A stretch of 64,000 nucleotides of DNA from Rhynchopus sp. YZ270_cl-10. Taxonomy: Eukaryota > Euglenozoa > Diplonemea > Diplonemida > Diplonemidae. Shown piece after piece: positions 45,881 to 55,330 of the stretch. A program made the translations under genes and the position numbers. The notes under the pieces are model-generated. The model was not told where the DNA came from. It saw only the letters and a list, made by a program, of their open reading frames with translations, and made no database searches. The DNA lies in assembly GCA_964035575.1 (NCBI GenBank), contig OZ037840.1:1364001-1428000 (forward strand), written 5' to 3'. Position 1 is the first letter of the stretch. Each line of letters starts with the position of its first letter.

Positions 45881-48800
45881 GCGGTGCTGACAAAGCTACA
45901 ATCGCAGCACATTTGGCGCCGTACAATCTGCGTGTCGTGGAAGCTGGCAACTCCGGTGATTGCCAGTTCCAATCCATATCCGTTTGTCTAGAGGGACACA
46001 ACAACTTGAGTAGCGAACTACGGGAGATTGCCGTCAACGCAATATGCTCGCAGCCTGAGAAGTATAGTCCGTTCATCGTCGACGCATCGGTTGATGAATA
46101 CGTTAGTGACATGTCACGAAAGGGTTCATGGGGGGACCAGCTGACGCTACAGACGCTAGTTGACTGCTCTGGGTGTCCTGCAATGGTGTACTCCACTGAC
46201 GACAGCGCCAACGTCCGTGTCCTCAAACTGTCTCCTGCCACACCTACGGATCTGGACCCTATCCACCTGGCTTACGTTGGTGGCATGCACTACTGCGCCG
46301 TGGTGTCCTCGTCTACTAGCCCGATAGACATGGATGCACTCCTCGATACGACTACAATCTTAGAAGCAAGCCCTCCATCCGTCTCGCTCCCGAAGAGAGA
46401 CCAATTCGCTGCTCCAAGGAACGCACGTCCACGGGCCGGAAACACCCTCACCTTTGCCAGCATCAATGTCACAGCCCTCTACCCACACCTGGACAGTGTG
46501 CTCGAAATGGATGTAGATGTCGTCGGGATTCAAGAAACTTCCCTCACCGCCGCTGTTCAAGAGGAGGTTGACATCGGACTCACGAAGGGCGACTGGGCTC
46601 CTGTATGGGGGGCCCCTGTGGAAGGTGCGCGTTCCAAGCATGTGAAGACGGGCGACATCACTAGAGGACGTAACGGTGGTGTTGCTATGTTGTGCAGGAG
46701 ACCGTGCGTTTTACGGAGGTGCACTACATTCGACGACGTCCTAGACAAGTTCTACAGAGCAGGCCGTCTCGTACATAGCTTTGTAGCAACTGGCGATGGG
46801 AAAAAAGGCATTAATGTGTTTACTGTCTATGCAAAATCGGGTGGCGCACAGGAAGACTTTCGTTACAGAGAAGAACTACTACAGACGCTACTCCTGGACC
46901 TACCGAGGAGGCTTGGGAATGTACCAGCTATTGTTCTAGGAGACCTAAACACTGATGTATCTAGATCCCCGGCCCTCCGGAAAGCACTCAGCTCTACTTG
47001 GGTGGATGGTGCTGCCCTAGCTGCCGCCCTACTCGGCGAGGAGCCTCCCCCCACGTACACCGGTACGATCAACAGCACGCGCATCGACTACGTTCTACTC
47101 AACACATGGGCGGCGCAAGCATTAACTGCCAGCAAAACCTTTCGGGTTCCAGGGGTGTGCAAACATTCTTGTGTCTCTGTAACGCTCAACTTCGACGCTT
47201 TCCAGCAGAAGTCACTCCGCTATCAACTACCAAGAGCAATTCCTCCGCCTGCATCAGGCTCGACAACTAAAATCCCCATGCCTTGCCGGAAGCGTTTTAT
47301 GGACCTTGTGCAACAGGACGACGTTGACGGTGCATGGCGTGAGATGTGCAAGCTATGTGAGACCTACCTCCTCTCCTGCAGCGGGTCATCCGACCAAAGA
47401 TACCGTGGTAGGGGGATCGACCGCGCGCCAACGAAGCAACCCATGTGCGCGAAAGTGTCACCCGACACTGGCTATGGGATGTGTACCTTGGAGTCCCGTC
47501 TAGACAAAGTGGGGTCCAGGCTCACACACATCACACGTAGGCTCCGTCACCTCAATGGGTTGGGTACGCCGTACACCGTATCCGTTGAAGATGAGCGTTG
47601 CTGGAACAAGTGCAGACGGCTCCTCTCAGGGTTCACTTCATCCGAGCTGTGCGTGAACCCATCAAAAGAACTGCCCAATCTTGACGAGGCTATGCGTTTA
47701 TGCAGTCTGGTGTCGGCATACAAGACTGCACTCCGTGCGAAGCGTTGCATGGCAAAGCGTTCCTCATACAGGAAGTCCATTGCCGACAAGTTCCTGCGGG
47801 ACTACAAAGGGCTCACTGCTTGGCTCTCACCCAAAGCGAGCACCACCACTGATGCTGTTACGAGGCCTGACGGATCACTGACAGCTAACGTCGAAGAGAT
47901 GGACGCTATCCTGACAGAGGCCTGGGATCCTATTCTTCGCATGTACAACGAAACCGACAACCCTGAACCAGACTTTGGTCCATTCATGGCACGATTCGGC
48001 GACCATGTTACGAAACATCCCATGGAGCTGAGTGACGTCACTGGTGATGAGCTGCGAGCAGTGCTTATGCAGAAGAAGAAGTCATCTGGCGCCTGTGGCA
48101 TTGATGGGTGGAGAATTGACGAGCTGCAACGGCTCCCTGTTCCGCTCCTGCAACTATTTGCAGAATTGTTCAACCTCATTGAGCGCACGAGCTGCTGGCC
48201 TCAAGGCCTCCTAACAGCCTTGGTGACGCTAATTCCCAAAGGCGACTCTGGTGCCCCGCTCGACCTTCGCCCTATTACGGTAACGAGCGCCGTGTACAGA
48301 CTGTGGGCATGTCGCCGGCTTAAGGACATAGTTCGTTGGCAAGACGGCTGGCTCCTCCCTTCGCAACGCGGTTTCCGCACCGGGGGTAGTACCGATGACG
48401 TGCTGCTTGACATAACGTCAGCCATTGAAGAAACCCTACTAAATGACGAACTAGAGTTATATTTGGTGGCGCTCGATTTCCAGAAGTGCTTCGACAGAGT
48501 CCCGCAGAAGCTGGTTCTTGCTCTGGCTAAGTCCATGGGAATGCACGCACGCATTCTTGATCCGCTTACTTCGATGTACTCCCACCTCCGCCGACGTTTC
48601 AAGCTCCCCAATGGTGTTGGACAGGAATTCATGGTAACAAACGGCATCCTCCAAGGTTGCCCAATATCGGCCATGCTCATCAACGCGCTGCTAGCAGTGG
48701 TTCTGTCCGTGATTTTGAACGAGGTCAGCGGCACATCGTCTTCATCATACGCGGACGACGTCACCATCATGTCAGATACCTCTGAGACGCACATCCAGGA

Positions 48801-51090
48801 AGCGGTTACAATTCTTACGGAATTTTGCCATCTTACAGGAATGCGACTCCACCCGTCCAAGACGGTAGTTATGGGAATAGTGCAAGGAACTCTGAAACAC
48901 CGGGCTAAAAACCCTTATGTGGGAACCGTACTTTTGGACGGTTCTAAACTGAACACGGTTAGCTCACAGGTGTTTGTCGGGACCCCGGTAGGAACGCTGT
49001 ATAACTCTAACTGCAGGAGCAACAAGACACGTATGGAGTCCATTGTGCCAGCATGCGACAAACTATCCACTTCGCCCCTTCCACATGCGCACCGTGCGTC
49101 ACTCGCCAGTGTTGCGCTAGTGCCTAAAGCAGTCTACGGATGCCCCTACACCACTACCTCCGCCGCATCGACCAACTCCTTGTGCACCAGTCTCACAAAT
49201 GGTGTGTTCGGGAAGAAACACAAAACACGCAACCCCATTGCCGTTTTGTCGATTGCGAACAAAGGACATCTGCTCGACCCTGTTACCGTTATCAGATACT
49301 CCAGCTTGAGGAACTTGTTTGCCGGTGCGGTGAAACTCCCCTACCTAGTCCCGCGCCTTAACAGGATCCTCGAATTACGACAAAAAGAATCGAGAGTCCC
49401 TCTAGATACCGGACCCATTGGCCTTGCGATGGAGCGTGCGGGTGAGAGCTTCCGCTGGGGCACAGTACTAGCGGAGTCGCGCACCGCTGGGCATGACGAA
49501 TGCCTCTTATCACTAAATACGATGAAACGCAACCACGAACTACGTGTGCATGTACGGTGCAAACGTTGGGAAGAACTGGCCATTGCACGTCCCTCCTACG
49601 AAGGTATTGAAAATGGTATTGACACCAAAAGAACCAACGCGACCCGACTCGCAAAGGGAAACACCGACCTATCCAATGCGTTGACGGCAGTCATCTCAGG
49701 TGGTGTGTACAGGGCGAACCAGCGTCCGACGATCCTTGCACCCACCGCCAACGACAGTGACGCCTGCGACGATGAGTCCGACACCGGCGACGGTGCCACA
49801 GAAAGCTCGGAGGCTGACAGCAGCTCCGATTACGACTGCGACTCCTCGGACGACAAGGCCGTAGGTACTCTTGCTCACTCCAGCCACTGCCCCCACTGCG
49901 AGGCGCAGGAAGAAGACACCAACGAACACATTTTCTGGAGGTGCTCAGCTTTCAACGAGATCCGAAGCGACGCAAGGTTTAACGCGATTACCTCTGCTGA
50001 CCGTACATCATGGAAACCGTGCCTTGTGAACTGGGGTGTTGTCCCCCTCAACTGCAAAGTCGATGTGTCTGCGCTCCACACGCTAATGGGGAGCATCATC
50101 TTAGAGCGTTGGCGGCTTAATCGTGTTAAGTTTCTCAAGGAAGCTGCACGTCTCCCCTGGGACAAGGCCGCTGTCACACCAACGATCCCGATCACCTTTG
50201 ACTGGAGCAAATTACCTTCTACACCACCCTCCTCTTGGAAGTATGGCCTTGTGCGACATACTGCGTTCTTGGAATGGTTGAAGTCTTTGGAGTTTGTGGA
50301 CGACAACAAGAGCTCCATCAGCAACATTGAACTTGGTATCGACTTCGAGGTCTTCTCTGGCCTCCTCCTACAGCACGAGCGAGCACCTGATAACACGGGA
50401 TGGTCTGCACGAGAACGCGGAAAAGCTATGGGCATCTGGCTTCGTTGGTTCCGGAAGCACTGCACGAACCTCAAGATTACGTGCCCACTGCCCGGTAACA
50501 GTGTCAATACCGTGTACAGCCTACGTCCCATTGGTGCACCCCAGGTAGCGGGTGGGCACTCGCCGCGTGCCCGTCTTGGTGTCGATAGCATCGCTGTTAT
50601 CAGGTCACAGCTGTCACGGTCCGTCCGATGGCTTGCTGACGCGGTATGGGGAACTGCACCACTCGATGCCTACGGCCCTAGCATATCAGCTAGAGCATCT
50701 AGGTGGTCTTCACCTCCAACTTCCTCTGCTGACACATCGGAGGGTGACATGATCGACGACGTCCTCGCAACAGGAGATCGGCCTGCCGAGAATGACGTGC
50801 CGCCTGCTGAGGGTGACCCTGAGCCCAACCGTAGTTTAAAACTAAAGCGTTCTGTTTCTCCCCCCTCCCGTAAACAGAATCCATCAACACGTACTTCAAA
50901 AAGAAAACGCTCGTCTTCTCCCAGAGCATGCGACAAAACTGCCAAAAAACGGAAGAAATCCGCCATCAATGCCCCCCCCTCCGCTCCGCCACCCCCATCT
51001 GATGATGGCCCGGTGGGTAGTAGTATCAGCGACATCAGTGTGACATCTGCCACACAAGAGAGATCATCGCGCTCGTCTGCGGTGACATAA
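45856..51090 (+). CDS. LINE ORF2: OTU protease-like + AP endonuclease + reverse transcriptase + CCHC finger
   Basis: The frame is open from just after the ORF1 TGA (45847) to TAA 51088-51090. The start given is a GTG used only as a marker. The first ATG is residue 86 (46111). Domains, numbered from 45856: an OTU-like cysteine protease at about 25-150 (G-D-C at 34-36, H145 in GGMHYCAVV); an exonuclease-endonuclease-phosphatase (AP) domain at about 196-447 (N204, E227 in GIQET, D363/N365 in GDLN, D411 in RIDYVL, H437); a reverse transcriptase at about 735-1010 (D874 in ALDFQKCFD, GILQGCPIS, YADD with D967-D968); an acidic Ser/Asp run at about 1299-1333; a CCHC finger (C1345, C1348, H1358, C1363); and a basic, Ser-rich tail with NLS-like runs (1664-1702). 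It nicks target DNA and reverse-transcribes element RNA. The OTU part may cut ubiquitin chains or the polyprotein. The AP domain has CKH where SDH is usual. Confidence 0.9.
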   Translation: MGPGGGPTCGADKATIAAHLAPYNLRVVEAGNSGDCQFQSISVCLEGHNNLSSELREIAVNAICSQPEKYSPFIVDASVDEYVSDMSRKGSWGDQLTLQTLVDCSGCPAMVYSTDDSANVRVLKLSPATPTDLDPIHLAYVGGMHYCAVVSSSTSPIDMDALLDTTTILEASPPSVSLPKRDQFAAPRNARPRAGNTLTFASINVTALYPHLDSVLEMDVDVVGIQETSLTAAVQEEVDIGLTKGDWAPVWGAPVEGARSKHVKTGDITRGRNGGVAMLCRRPCVLRRCTTFDDVLDKFYRAGRLVHSFVATGDGKKGINVFTVYAKSGGAQEDFRYREELLQTLLLDLPRRLGNVPAIVLGDLNTDVSRSPALRKALSSTWVDGAALAAALLGEEPPPTYTGTINSTRIDYVLLNTWAAQALTASKTFRVPGVCKHSCVSVTLNFDAFQQKSLRYQLPRAIPPPASGSTTKIPMPCRKRFMDLVQQDDVDGAWREMCKLCETYLLSCSGSSDQRYRGRGIDRAPTKQPMCAKVSPDTGYGMCTLESRLDKVGSRLTHITRRLRHLNGLGTPYTVSVEDERCWNKCRRLLSGFTSSELCVNPSKELPNLDEAMRLCSLVSAYKTALRAKRCMAKRSSYRKSIADKFLRDYKGLTAWLSPKASTTTDAVTRPDGSLTANVEEMDAILTEAWDPILRMYNETDNPEPDFGPFMARFGDHVTKHPMELSDVTGDELRAVLMQKKKSSGACGIDGWRIDELQRLPVPLLQLFAELFNLIERTSCWPQGLLTALVTLIPKGDSGAPLDLRPITVTSAVYRLWACRRLKDIVRWQDGWLLPSQRGFRTGGSTDDVLLDITSAIEETLLNDELELYLVALDFQKCFDRVPQKLVLALAKSMGMHARILDPLTSMYSHLRRRFKLPNGVGQEFMVTNGILQGCPISAMLINALLAVVLSVILNEVSGTSSSSYADDVTIMSDTSETHIQEAVTILTEFCHLTGMRLHPSKTVVMGIVQGTLKHRAKNPYVGTVLLDGSKLNTVSSQVFVGTPVGTLYNSNCRSNKTRMESIVPACDKLSTSPLPHAHRASLASVALVPKAVYGCPYTTTSAASTNSLCTSLTNGVFGKKHKTRNPIAVLSIANKGHLLDPVTVIRYSSLRNLFAGAVKLPYLVPRLNRILELRQKESRVPLDTGPIGLAMERAGESFRWGTVLAESRTAGHDECLLSLNTMKRNHELRVHVRCKRWEELAIARPSYEGIENGIDTKRTNATRLAKGNTDLSNALTAVISGGVYRANQRPTILAPTANDSDACDDESDTGDGATESSEADSSSDYDCDSSDDKAVGTLAHSSHCPHCEAQEEDTNEHIFWRCSAFNEIRSDARFNAITSADRTSWKPCLVNWGVVPLNCKVDVSALHTLMGSIILERWRLNRVKFLKEAARLPWDKAAVTPTIPITFDWSKLPSTPPSSWKYGLVRHTAFLEWLKSLEFVDDNKSSISNIELGIDFEVFSGLLLQHERAPDNTGWSARERGKAMGIWLRWFRKHCTNLKITCPLPGNSVNTVYSLRPIGAPQVAGGHSPRARLGVDSIAVIRSQLSRSVRWLADAVWGTAPLDAYGPSISARASRWSSPPTSSADTSEGDMIDDVLATGDRPAENDVPPAEGDPEPNRSLKLKRSVSPPSRKQNPSTRTSKRKRSSSPRACDKTAKKRKKSAINAPPSAPPPPSDDGPVGSSISDISVTSATQERSSRSSAVT

Positions 51091-51468
51091 AAATGTTTAG
51101 TATAGTGGAGCACACTCTAGGGTGGCTACACTAATACAACCAAGTTTTCAAAAAAAAAAAAAAAAAAAAAAGGGTAAACAGGGTACCACGGGTAGAAGAG
51201 AAGAAAGGATAACAAGGTAAATACGAGTAGATGGGGGCTAGGTAAACAGGGTTACTAGCAGGTTAACAGAGTACTACGGGATGACAAGAAAACAGGTAAA
51301 AAGGGTGAGAACGGAAAGAGAGGATTGATGGGCATAACCAGGGACAAGATAAGAGTAACTACAGAGGGAGTGGGGAAAATCATGAAGTACAGAACGAGGT
51401 CACTGTGGAACTGGTGTGGATGCTGCAATGCAACACGATACTTATCAACACGAAGAGACACAAGTAAC
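51091..51468 (+). other. LINE 3' region with internal A22 and purine-rich tail
   Basis: After the ORF2 stop come 59 bp, a 22-nt A-run (51150-51171), then 297 bp of purine-rich DNA built from degenerate GGTAAACAGGGT/ACTACGGG-like repeats, ending AAGTAAC directly at the array T-run. No poly(A) sits at the junction itself. Either the A-run is internal and the purine-rich part is the genuine 3' UTR, or the last 297 bp were carried along by transcription past the first poly(A) site. Confidence 0.6.
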
Positions 51469-51660
51469 TTTTATAAGACATGTGTGCATTTCTAGTGAAA
51501 TTTTTCAGTATCCACGAGTCGTTTTTTCCCTCCCGTGCTCCCCATCTCTCACACATACATTACATCTTCATCAGGAAAATTGTCAATTTTTCGTTCATTA
51601 TTGTGAACAGCGTTTGGTGTTTTTTCAAAAAAAAAAAAAAAAAAAAATGTGTGACTGAGT

Positions 51661-51668
51661 GTGGGGAT
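51661..51668. other. Empty target site of the hAT MITE
   Basis: A single GTGGGGAT joins the sequences that flank the MITE in the nine other units (GACTGAGT on the left, GCGTTCAAG on the right). It has no footprint. It proves the MITE boundaries and its 8-bp duplication. It is most simply the pre-insertion state of the unit; precise excision is the alternative. Confidence 0.93.
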
Positions 51669-52194
51669 GCGTTCAAGAATTAAACTCTTCCCCCGAAACC
51701 CCCTTTCATCTCTAGTTTTCTTTGTCCAAACGTCGAGTGGACGCGTAATTTTTTTTTTTTTTTTTTTTTCATTTTTATCGTTTCAGTGCTATCAATGTAT
51801 TGATTGCGCAGTATTATGTTGAAATACTAATTTTTAATTTGTCTCCGTCCCACCCACTACAGCCCACCCCATTCCTCCGAACATTGTTCGGTTGTCTTGA
51901 AAGTCGCCACAAACCGTCTTTTTTCTCCTTTTTTTTTTCTCCCTTTGCTACAAAAAAAAAAAAAAAACAAAGACGGGAGGTGTCGCTTTTGAGCGTCCTT
52001 TGTGTGCTTTCTATTCTTTGAATGGAAAGTACATGAAATTAGTTTTGTTACATTTAGCAAGATGTGTACAGATACGTTCATGTTTCAAAAACAATATATT
52101 TTTGCTTCATGACAGTCTTGGCAGATCTTACGAACTATTTGTCGTCCTTTCTTTTTTGTGCTTCCTTCTTTTGCTTTCATCCGGATGGCTGGCA

Positions 52195-52270
52195 TCATAC
52201 GTGGGTCAGTCGGAGGTGCCTGCATCAACAACTACTATTTCCCCCTGCAAAACAACACAATCCGGGTGTT
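52195..52270 (+). pseudogene. 5' fragment of the unit's small ORF
   Basis: The same ATG and first ~25 codons as the 79-aa ORF, then cut by the array breakpoint. The frame runs on into unrelated DNA and loses the AATAAA. If the ORF is a gene, this copy is dead. Confidence 0.4.
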
Positions 52271-52463
52271 GGACGGTGCCGGATTTTTTTGTCAATATTT
52301 TTTTTCTTACCCCAGAAAAGGTGGTGGGCCCCCCCAAAGAGGGGAAAAAATCAGAATTTCCCAATTCCAAATTAATTAATTCCCCCCCTTTTTTTTTTTC
52401 GTGGGTCGCGACCCAGGCACTTGGGTCAGCTTGACCCACTGACCCAGGCAAGCTAGGACTCTG
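52271..52463. other. Unassigned DNA at the array breakpoint
   Basis: 193 bp with homopolymers and small palindromes (GGGTCGCGACCC, GGGTCAGCTTGACCC). No gene and no clear element end. Confidence 0.5.
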
Positions 52464-53847
52464 GTTAAATAAAGTATACGAAGGATTTGGCACTTTTAGC
52501 GTGATTCTTTTTAATGATAATTTCACGCCGTGTTTTTTTCGCAAATAAAAACCACGCTAATTGAACTTTATTTCACGCTTTTTCACTTTTTTTCACTGCA
52601 ATTCCTTCAGAGCGTGATTTTATTTTTGTTTTTTTCACGCTAAAACAGGGGTTTTTTTTGGCGATAACTTCACGCTAAAATTTGGCACATCCTGCACCAC
52701 CACCCGCCTAAAAATTGAAAATTTCGAATTTTTTTTGCCCTTTTCCCATTTTTTTTTTGACACATGCAACATGCTGAAGGATGTAAGACGCAAACGGTCC
52801 TCCGACAGGAGATGGACAAGCACCACAGTGGTTTTGCTGAAGGACTGGCATTGTCGACACCGTACGTCCGTGAATGGGACCGCTGTTTAAGGAATTCATT
52901 GGCAAGCCTGACGGTAAGCCCACGGAAGCCGACTTCGTTTCGTACATAGTGTATCTCCGTGACGATCTCACGTACAAATTGTCGTCGTAATGGACAGCGT
53001 TCAGTAAGCTGAGCAGCATATTGGCGAGGAAGTATGGGGTGCAACTGCAAGACCAGTTTCCGAGGCTCGTGTGTCTCTTGAAGCAACACCAGACGGCTAC
53101 CGACACGACAGTCCAACGCACTCTGCACTCACGAAACAAGAAATCGACTCCTTCATTACCTATCAAGGCGAAGGACACACCACCCCCTTTACTTCATTGT
53201 GAGGAAGGTGGTGGCTGGCATGATATTTTGTGGTGGGCGGGGATCTTCTGAATGTCTCGCTCTTGCACGACAGCCATTTCCCGACCTCCCGCTAGAACCC
53301 GAGGTGTCGGGACACTGAGGGTGGCGAGAGGTCGGGATGTAGCTTTGTGTACCGTTGAGGCAGCTTTCCGAACCCGACCACACGCTACGCGCTATGCGTA
53401 CACGTGGTGTGGGCTACGTACTGTATGCGCTACATGCTATATGCCGTTGTTGTGTGTGTAAAAACGTGAGTTGTGTGGTGCATGGGGTCACACGTGCACC
53501 ACCCTGTGGCTCACATATGGTTCTGCCAAAAATGCGTATCCCACCCCACGTACCAGGGTATGGGCCCAGTTCACCAGTTTTTTGCAGGTTCCCAGCGAGC
53601 AAAAGCTAGCGGGAGGGTAGCAGGGCTGGAGGGACCCCCCAGTCTTTTTTAGCCTCCCTCCAGCCCCCTCAGGCCCGCCAGCCCCCCAGCCGGAGTCCCG
53701 CTAGCCTAGCTAGGGGTCCCGCGGGATTCCCGGTAGCGTTGGCGGGGGGGTAATGAGGGCTACCCGGAGGGACACATACTCGTTAGTTATTGCACAATAA
53801 ATGAGTCACGCTAAAAGTGCCAAATCCTTTCGTATACTTTATTTAAC
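52464..53847. mobile_element. Element with ~41-bp inverted ends, holding recombinase remnant
   Basis: Left arm 52464-52504 (begins GTTAAATAAAGTATACG) and right arm 53806-53847 (ends CGTATACTTTATTTAAC) are inverted copies differing by one base of length. The motif CACGCTAAAA/TTTTAGCGTG recurs near both ends and in the hairpin next door. No target duplication was recognised. The interior holds a decayed recombinase-like stretch (52764-53175) and, at 53590-53760, GC-rich DNA with a CTGGAGGGA/TCCCTCCAG hairpin. Confidence 0.6.
52764..53175 (+). pseudogene. Remnant resembling the N-terminal (core-binding) part of a tyrosine recombinase
   Basis: Short stretches in more than one frame have the look of the SAM-like, core-binding domain that precedes the catalytic domain in eukaryotic tyrosine-recombinase proteins (Crypton-type DNA transposons or relatives). 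Examples are KYGVQLQDQFPRL and LTKQEIDSFI. It is a broken fossil with a few interruptions and no catalytic domain in the window. It is older than the intact LINE. The assignment comes from pattern recognition only. Confidence 0.4.
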
Positions 53848-53863
53848 GTGAAATAAAATTACG

Positions 53864-54029
53864 TATTCAACGCCTTTTAGCGAATTTTTTTGCGATACTT
53901 CACTTATTTTTTTCCCAGGCTCGTGGATTCAATTTGCCTCGCTTCGCTCGGCAAATTAACTACCACTCGCCTGGGAAAAAAATGCGTGAAGTTATCGCAA
54001 AAAAAAACCACGCTAAAAGGCGTTGAATA
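53864..54029. repeat. 166-bp hairpin (imperfect inverted repeat)
   Basis: TATTCAACGCC (53864-53874) pairs with GGCGTTGAATA (54019-54029). Pairing continues inward through TTTTTTGCGATA/TATCGCAAAAAA, TTTTTTTCCCAGGC/GCCTGGGAAAAAAA and TTGCC/GGCAA. The right arm runs into the AATAAATA target site of the composite hAT element. It shares TTTTAGCG motifs with the neighbouring 52464-53847 element and may be part of the same family. Confidence 0.85.
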
Positions 54030-54330
54030 AATACAGGCTTTTTTCTAAATCGGGTCCAAAATTTCTCAAAAACCGAAAATCAATAGTAAAAAAAGTGCGC
54101 AACATACCTGTGCATTTTCCCCCCAAAAAAGTGCGTTCCCCCCCTCTGAAAGTGCGTTTTGTCGCATTTCCGAGCCGATCCCGGCATGTGGTGGGGTCAT
54201 TTTGGAAAAATGGACATTTTTTTGAGTAGTTGAATTTTCTCACTTTTTCCACAGTCTCACAGTCCCTGCCATAGGGGGGTACCATTTTTTAACGGCCCTT
54301 AACGATTTTTTGGTGGGACGCACACACACA

Positions 54331-54425
54331 CACGGTGGCCCATACGCACCCTCAGGGTACTCCCCAAACCCGGGTACCCCGCGCGGACCCTATTTGGGGT
54401 ACCCCAAAGGGTCTGTTGCACCACA
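54331..54425. mobile_element. Short relative of the TA-flanked CACGGTGGCCCA transposon
   Basis: Begins CACGGTGGCCCATACGCACCC and carries the same GGGTACCC palindromes and GCGCGGACCCTA as the element at 272-3156, in only ~95 bp. The right end (TGTTGCACCACA) is a degraded version of the TIR. No clear TA duplication. A decayed or internally deleted family member. Confidence 0.65.
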
Positions 54426-54465
54426 ACCGAGTGTGAGCAATGACACAAGGGGGTATGACTAGTCA

Positions 54466-54568
54466 CATGACCAGTTACATGACAAGACTAAATAATGACA
54501 AGGCCTAACGCCACTCATTATATACAGGGGTCTTGTCGTTAGTTTGTCTTGTCATGTAACTGGTCATG
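54466..54568. repeat. 103-bp hairpin with perfect 23-bp arms
   Basis: Arms 54466-54488 (CATGACCAGTTACATG...) and 54546-54568 are exact inverted copies, with further imperfect pairing (GACAAG/CTTGTC) inward. It is surrounded by many ACATG/CATGT repeats to about 54670. No gene seen. Confidence 0.85.
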
Positions 54569-55330
54569 CACCTTGTCATGGCACATGTCACTTTACATGT
54601 GAAATGACATGTGAGTACATGGAAAAAAAAGTTACATGGAAGGCACATGTAAAAGCGCATGTCATGTCATTTTACTTCACCGTCGTGTATACTCCGGACA
54701 TGGATTCGCACACAGAACACACGGTTACCCAGACATCTATCAGGCAATCACTGATTCACTTCACACAGGTCGGGCAGGTGCTGCCTGCCCATCCTCTTTT
54801 TCCTGATATCGATTCCAGGTTCACAAGGGATACACAAAATCACACAAAGCGCAATCGCGCTTCTTCTGGCAACGTGTCGAGATCAGTTCGTCACACGGCC
54901 CTGAGCCCCTCTAAGTCAGTGATGGCCGCAGACGTGCATGCGTCCGGACGCTGCAGGTTTTCTCTTAGTGGCTAAGCCAGGGGACCTGAGGGTTCAACAC
55001 CGTTGGGACGCATTGAGAGGGCGGGAAAGTGTCGGGGACACTGTATAGGCGGTTCTCGCCAAGTCCGCTCTAAAATCCTTGTGTAGACGCAGTGGAATGG
55101 CAGTAAAGGCAAAGTGCCGTATCCACTAGTGGGCCTGCTGAAGGTGTCCTCATTGGTGATGGGAGAGGTTTGGCTGTATGCAAACACAATTACCCTACAC
55201 AATGCGCAGGTACCAAAGCCGAAAATACACTGCAGGCGTCTGCGTGTCATTTCTGAAAATGTGCAGACGTGCAGACGCAGACGTATGCACGTCTGCATCC
55301 ATCCCTGCTCTAAGCTGGGGGTGATTTCTA

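Larger units (their letters stand above)
43513..51468 (+). mobile_element. Full-length LINE (non-LTR retrotransposon) with OTU, endonuclease and RT
   Basis: A 7,956-bp insertion in the T-run of a unit. Left flank ends in eight T (43505-43512) and right flank begins TTTTATAAGAC (51469 on), while an uninterrupted unit has seven T before ATAAGAC, so the duplication is about four T. It has no LTRs. It carries a 432-bp 5' UTR, ORF1, ORF2 in the same frame after one TGA, and a 3' region. Both frames are open throughout, so the copy looks intact and young. APE-type endonuclease plus RT plus a C-terminal CCHC finger places it among APE-bearing LINE clades. No RNase H or restriction-like endonuclease was recognised. 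The clade is unknown. Confidence 0.93.
51473..52270 (+). repeat. Rest of the LINE-split unit, MITE-free and truncated
   Basis: Resumes at ATAAGACATG exactly where the unit was cut by the LINE, follows the unit without visible substitutions, skips the MITE, and stops inside the small ORF at GGGTGTT (52270). The rest of the unit, including its membrane-protein gene, is absent and replaced by unrelated sequence. Confidence 0.93.

Noticed and set aside
49650-51090. RNase H or restriction-like endonuclease in the C-terminal part of LINE ORF2
   Set aside because: I found no convincing catalytic pattern; only the CCHC finger, an acidic run and a basic tail are clear.
43513-51468. LTR retrotransposon or virus-like element
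   Set aside because: No terminal repeats, no integrase or protease of that type, and AP endonuclease plus RT in LINE order.
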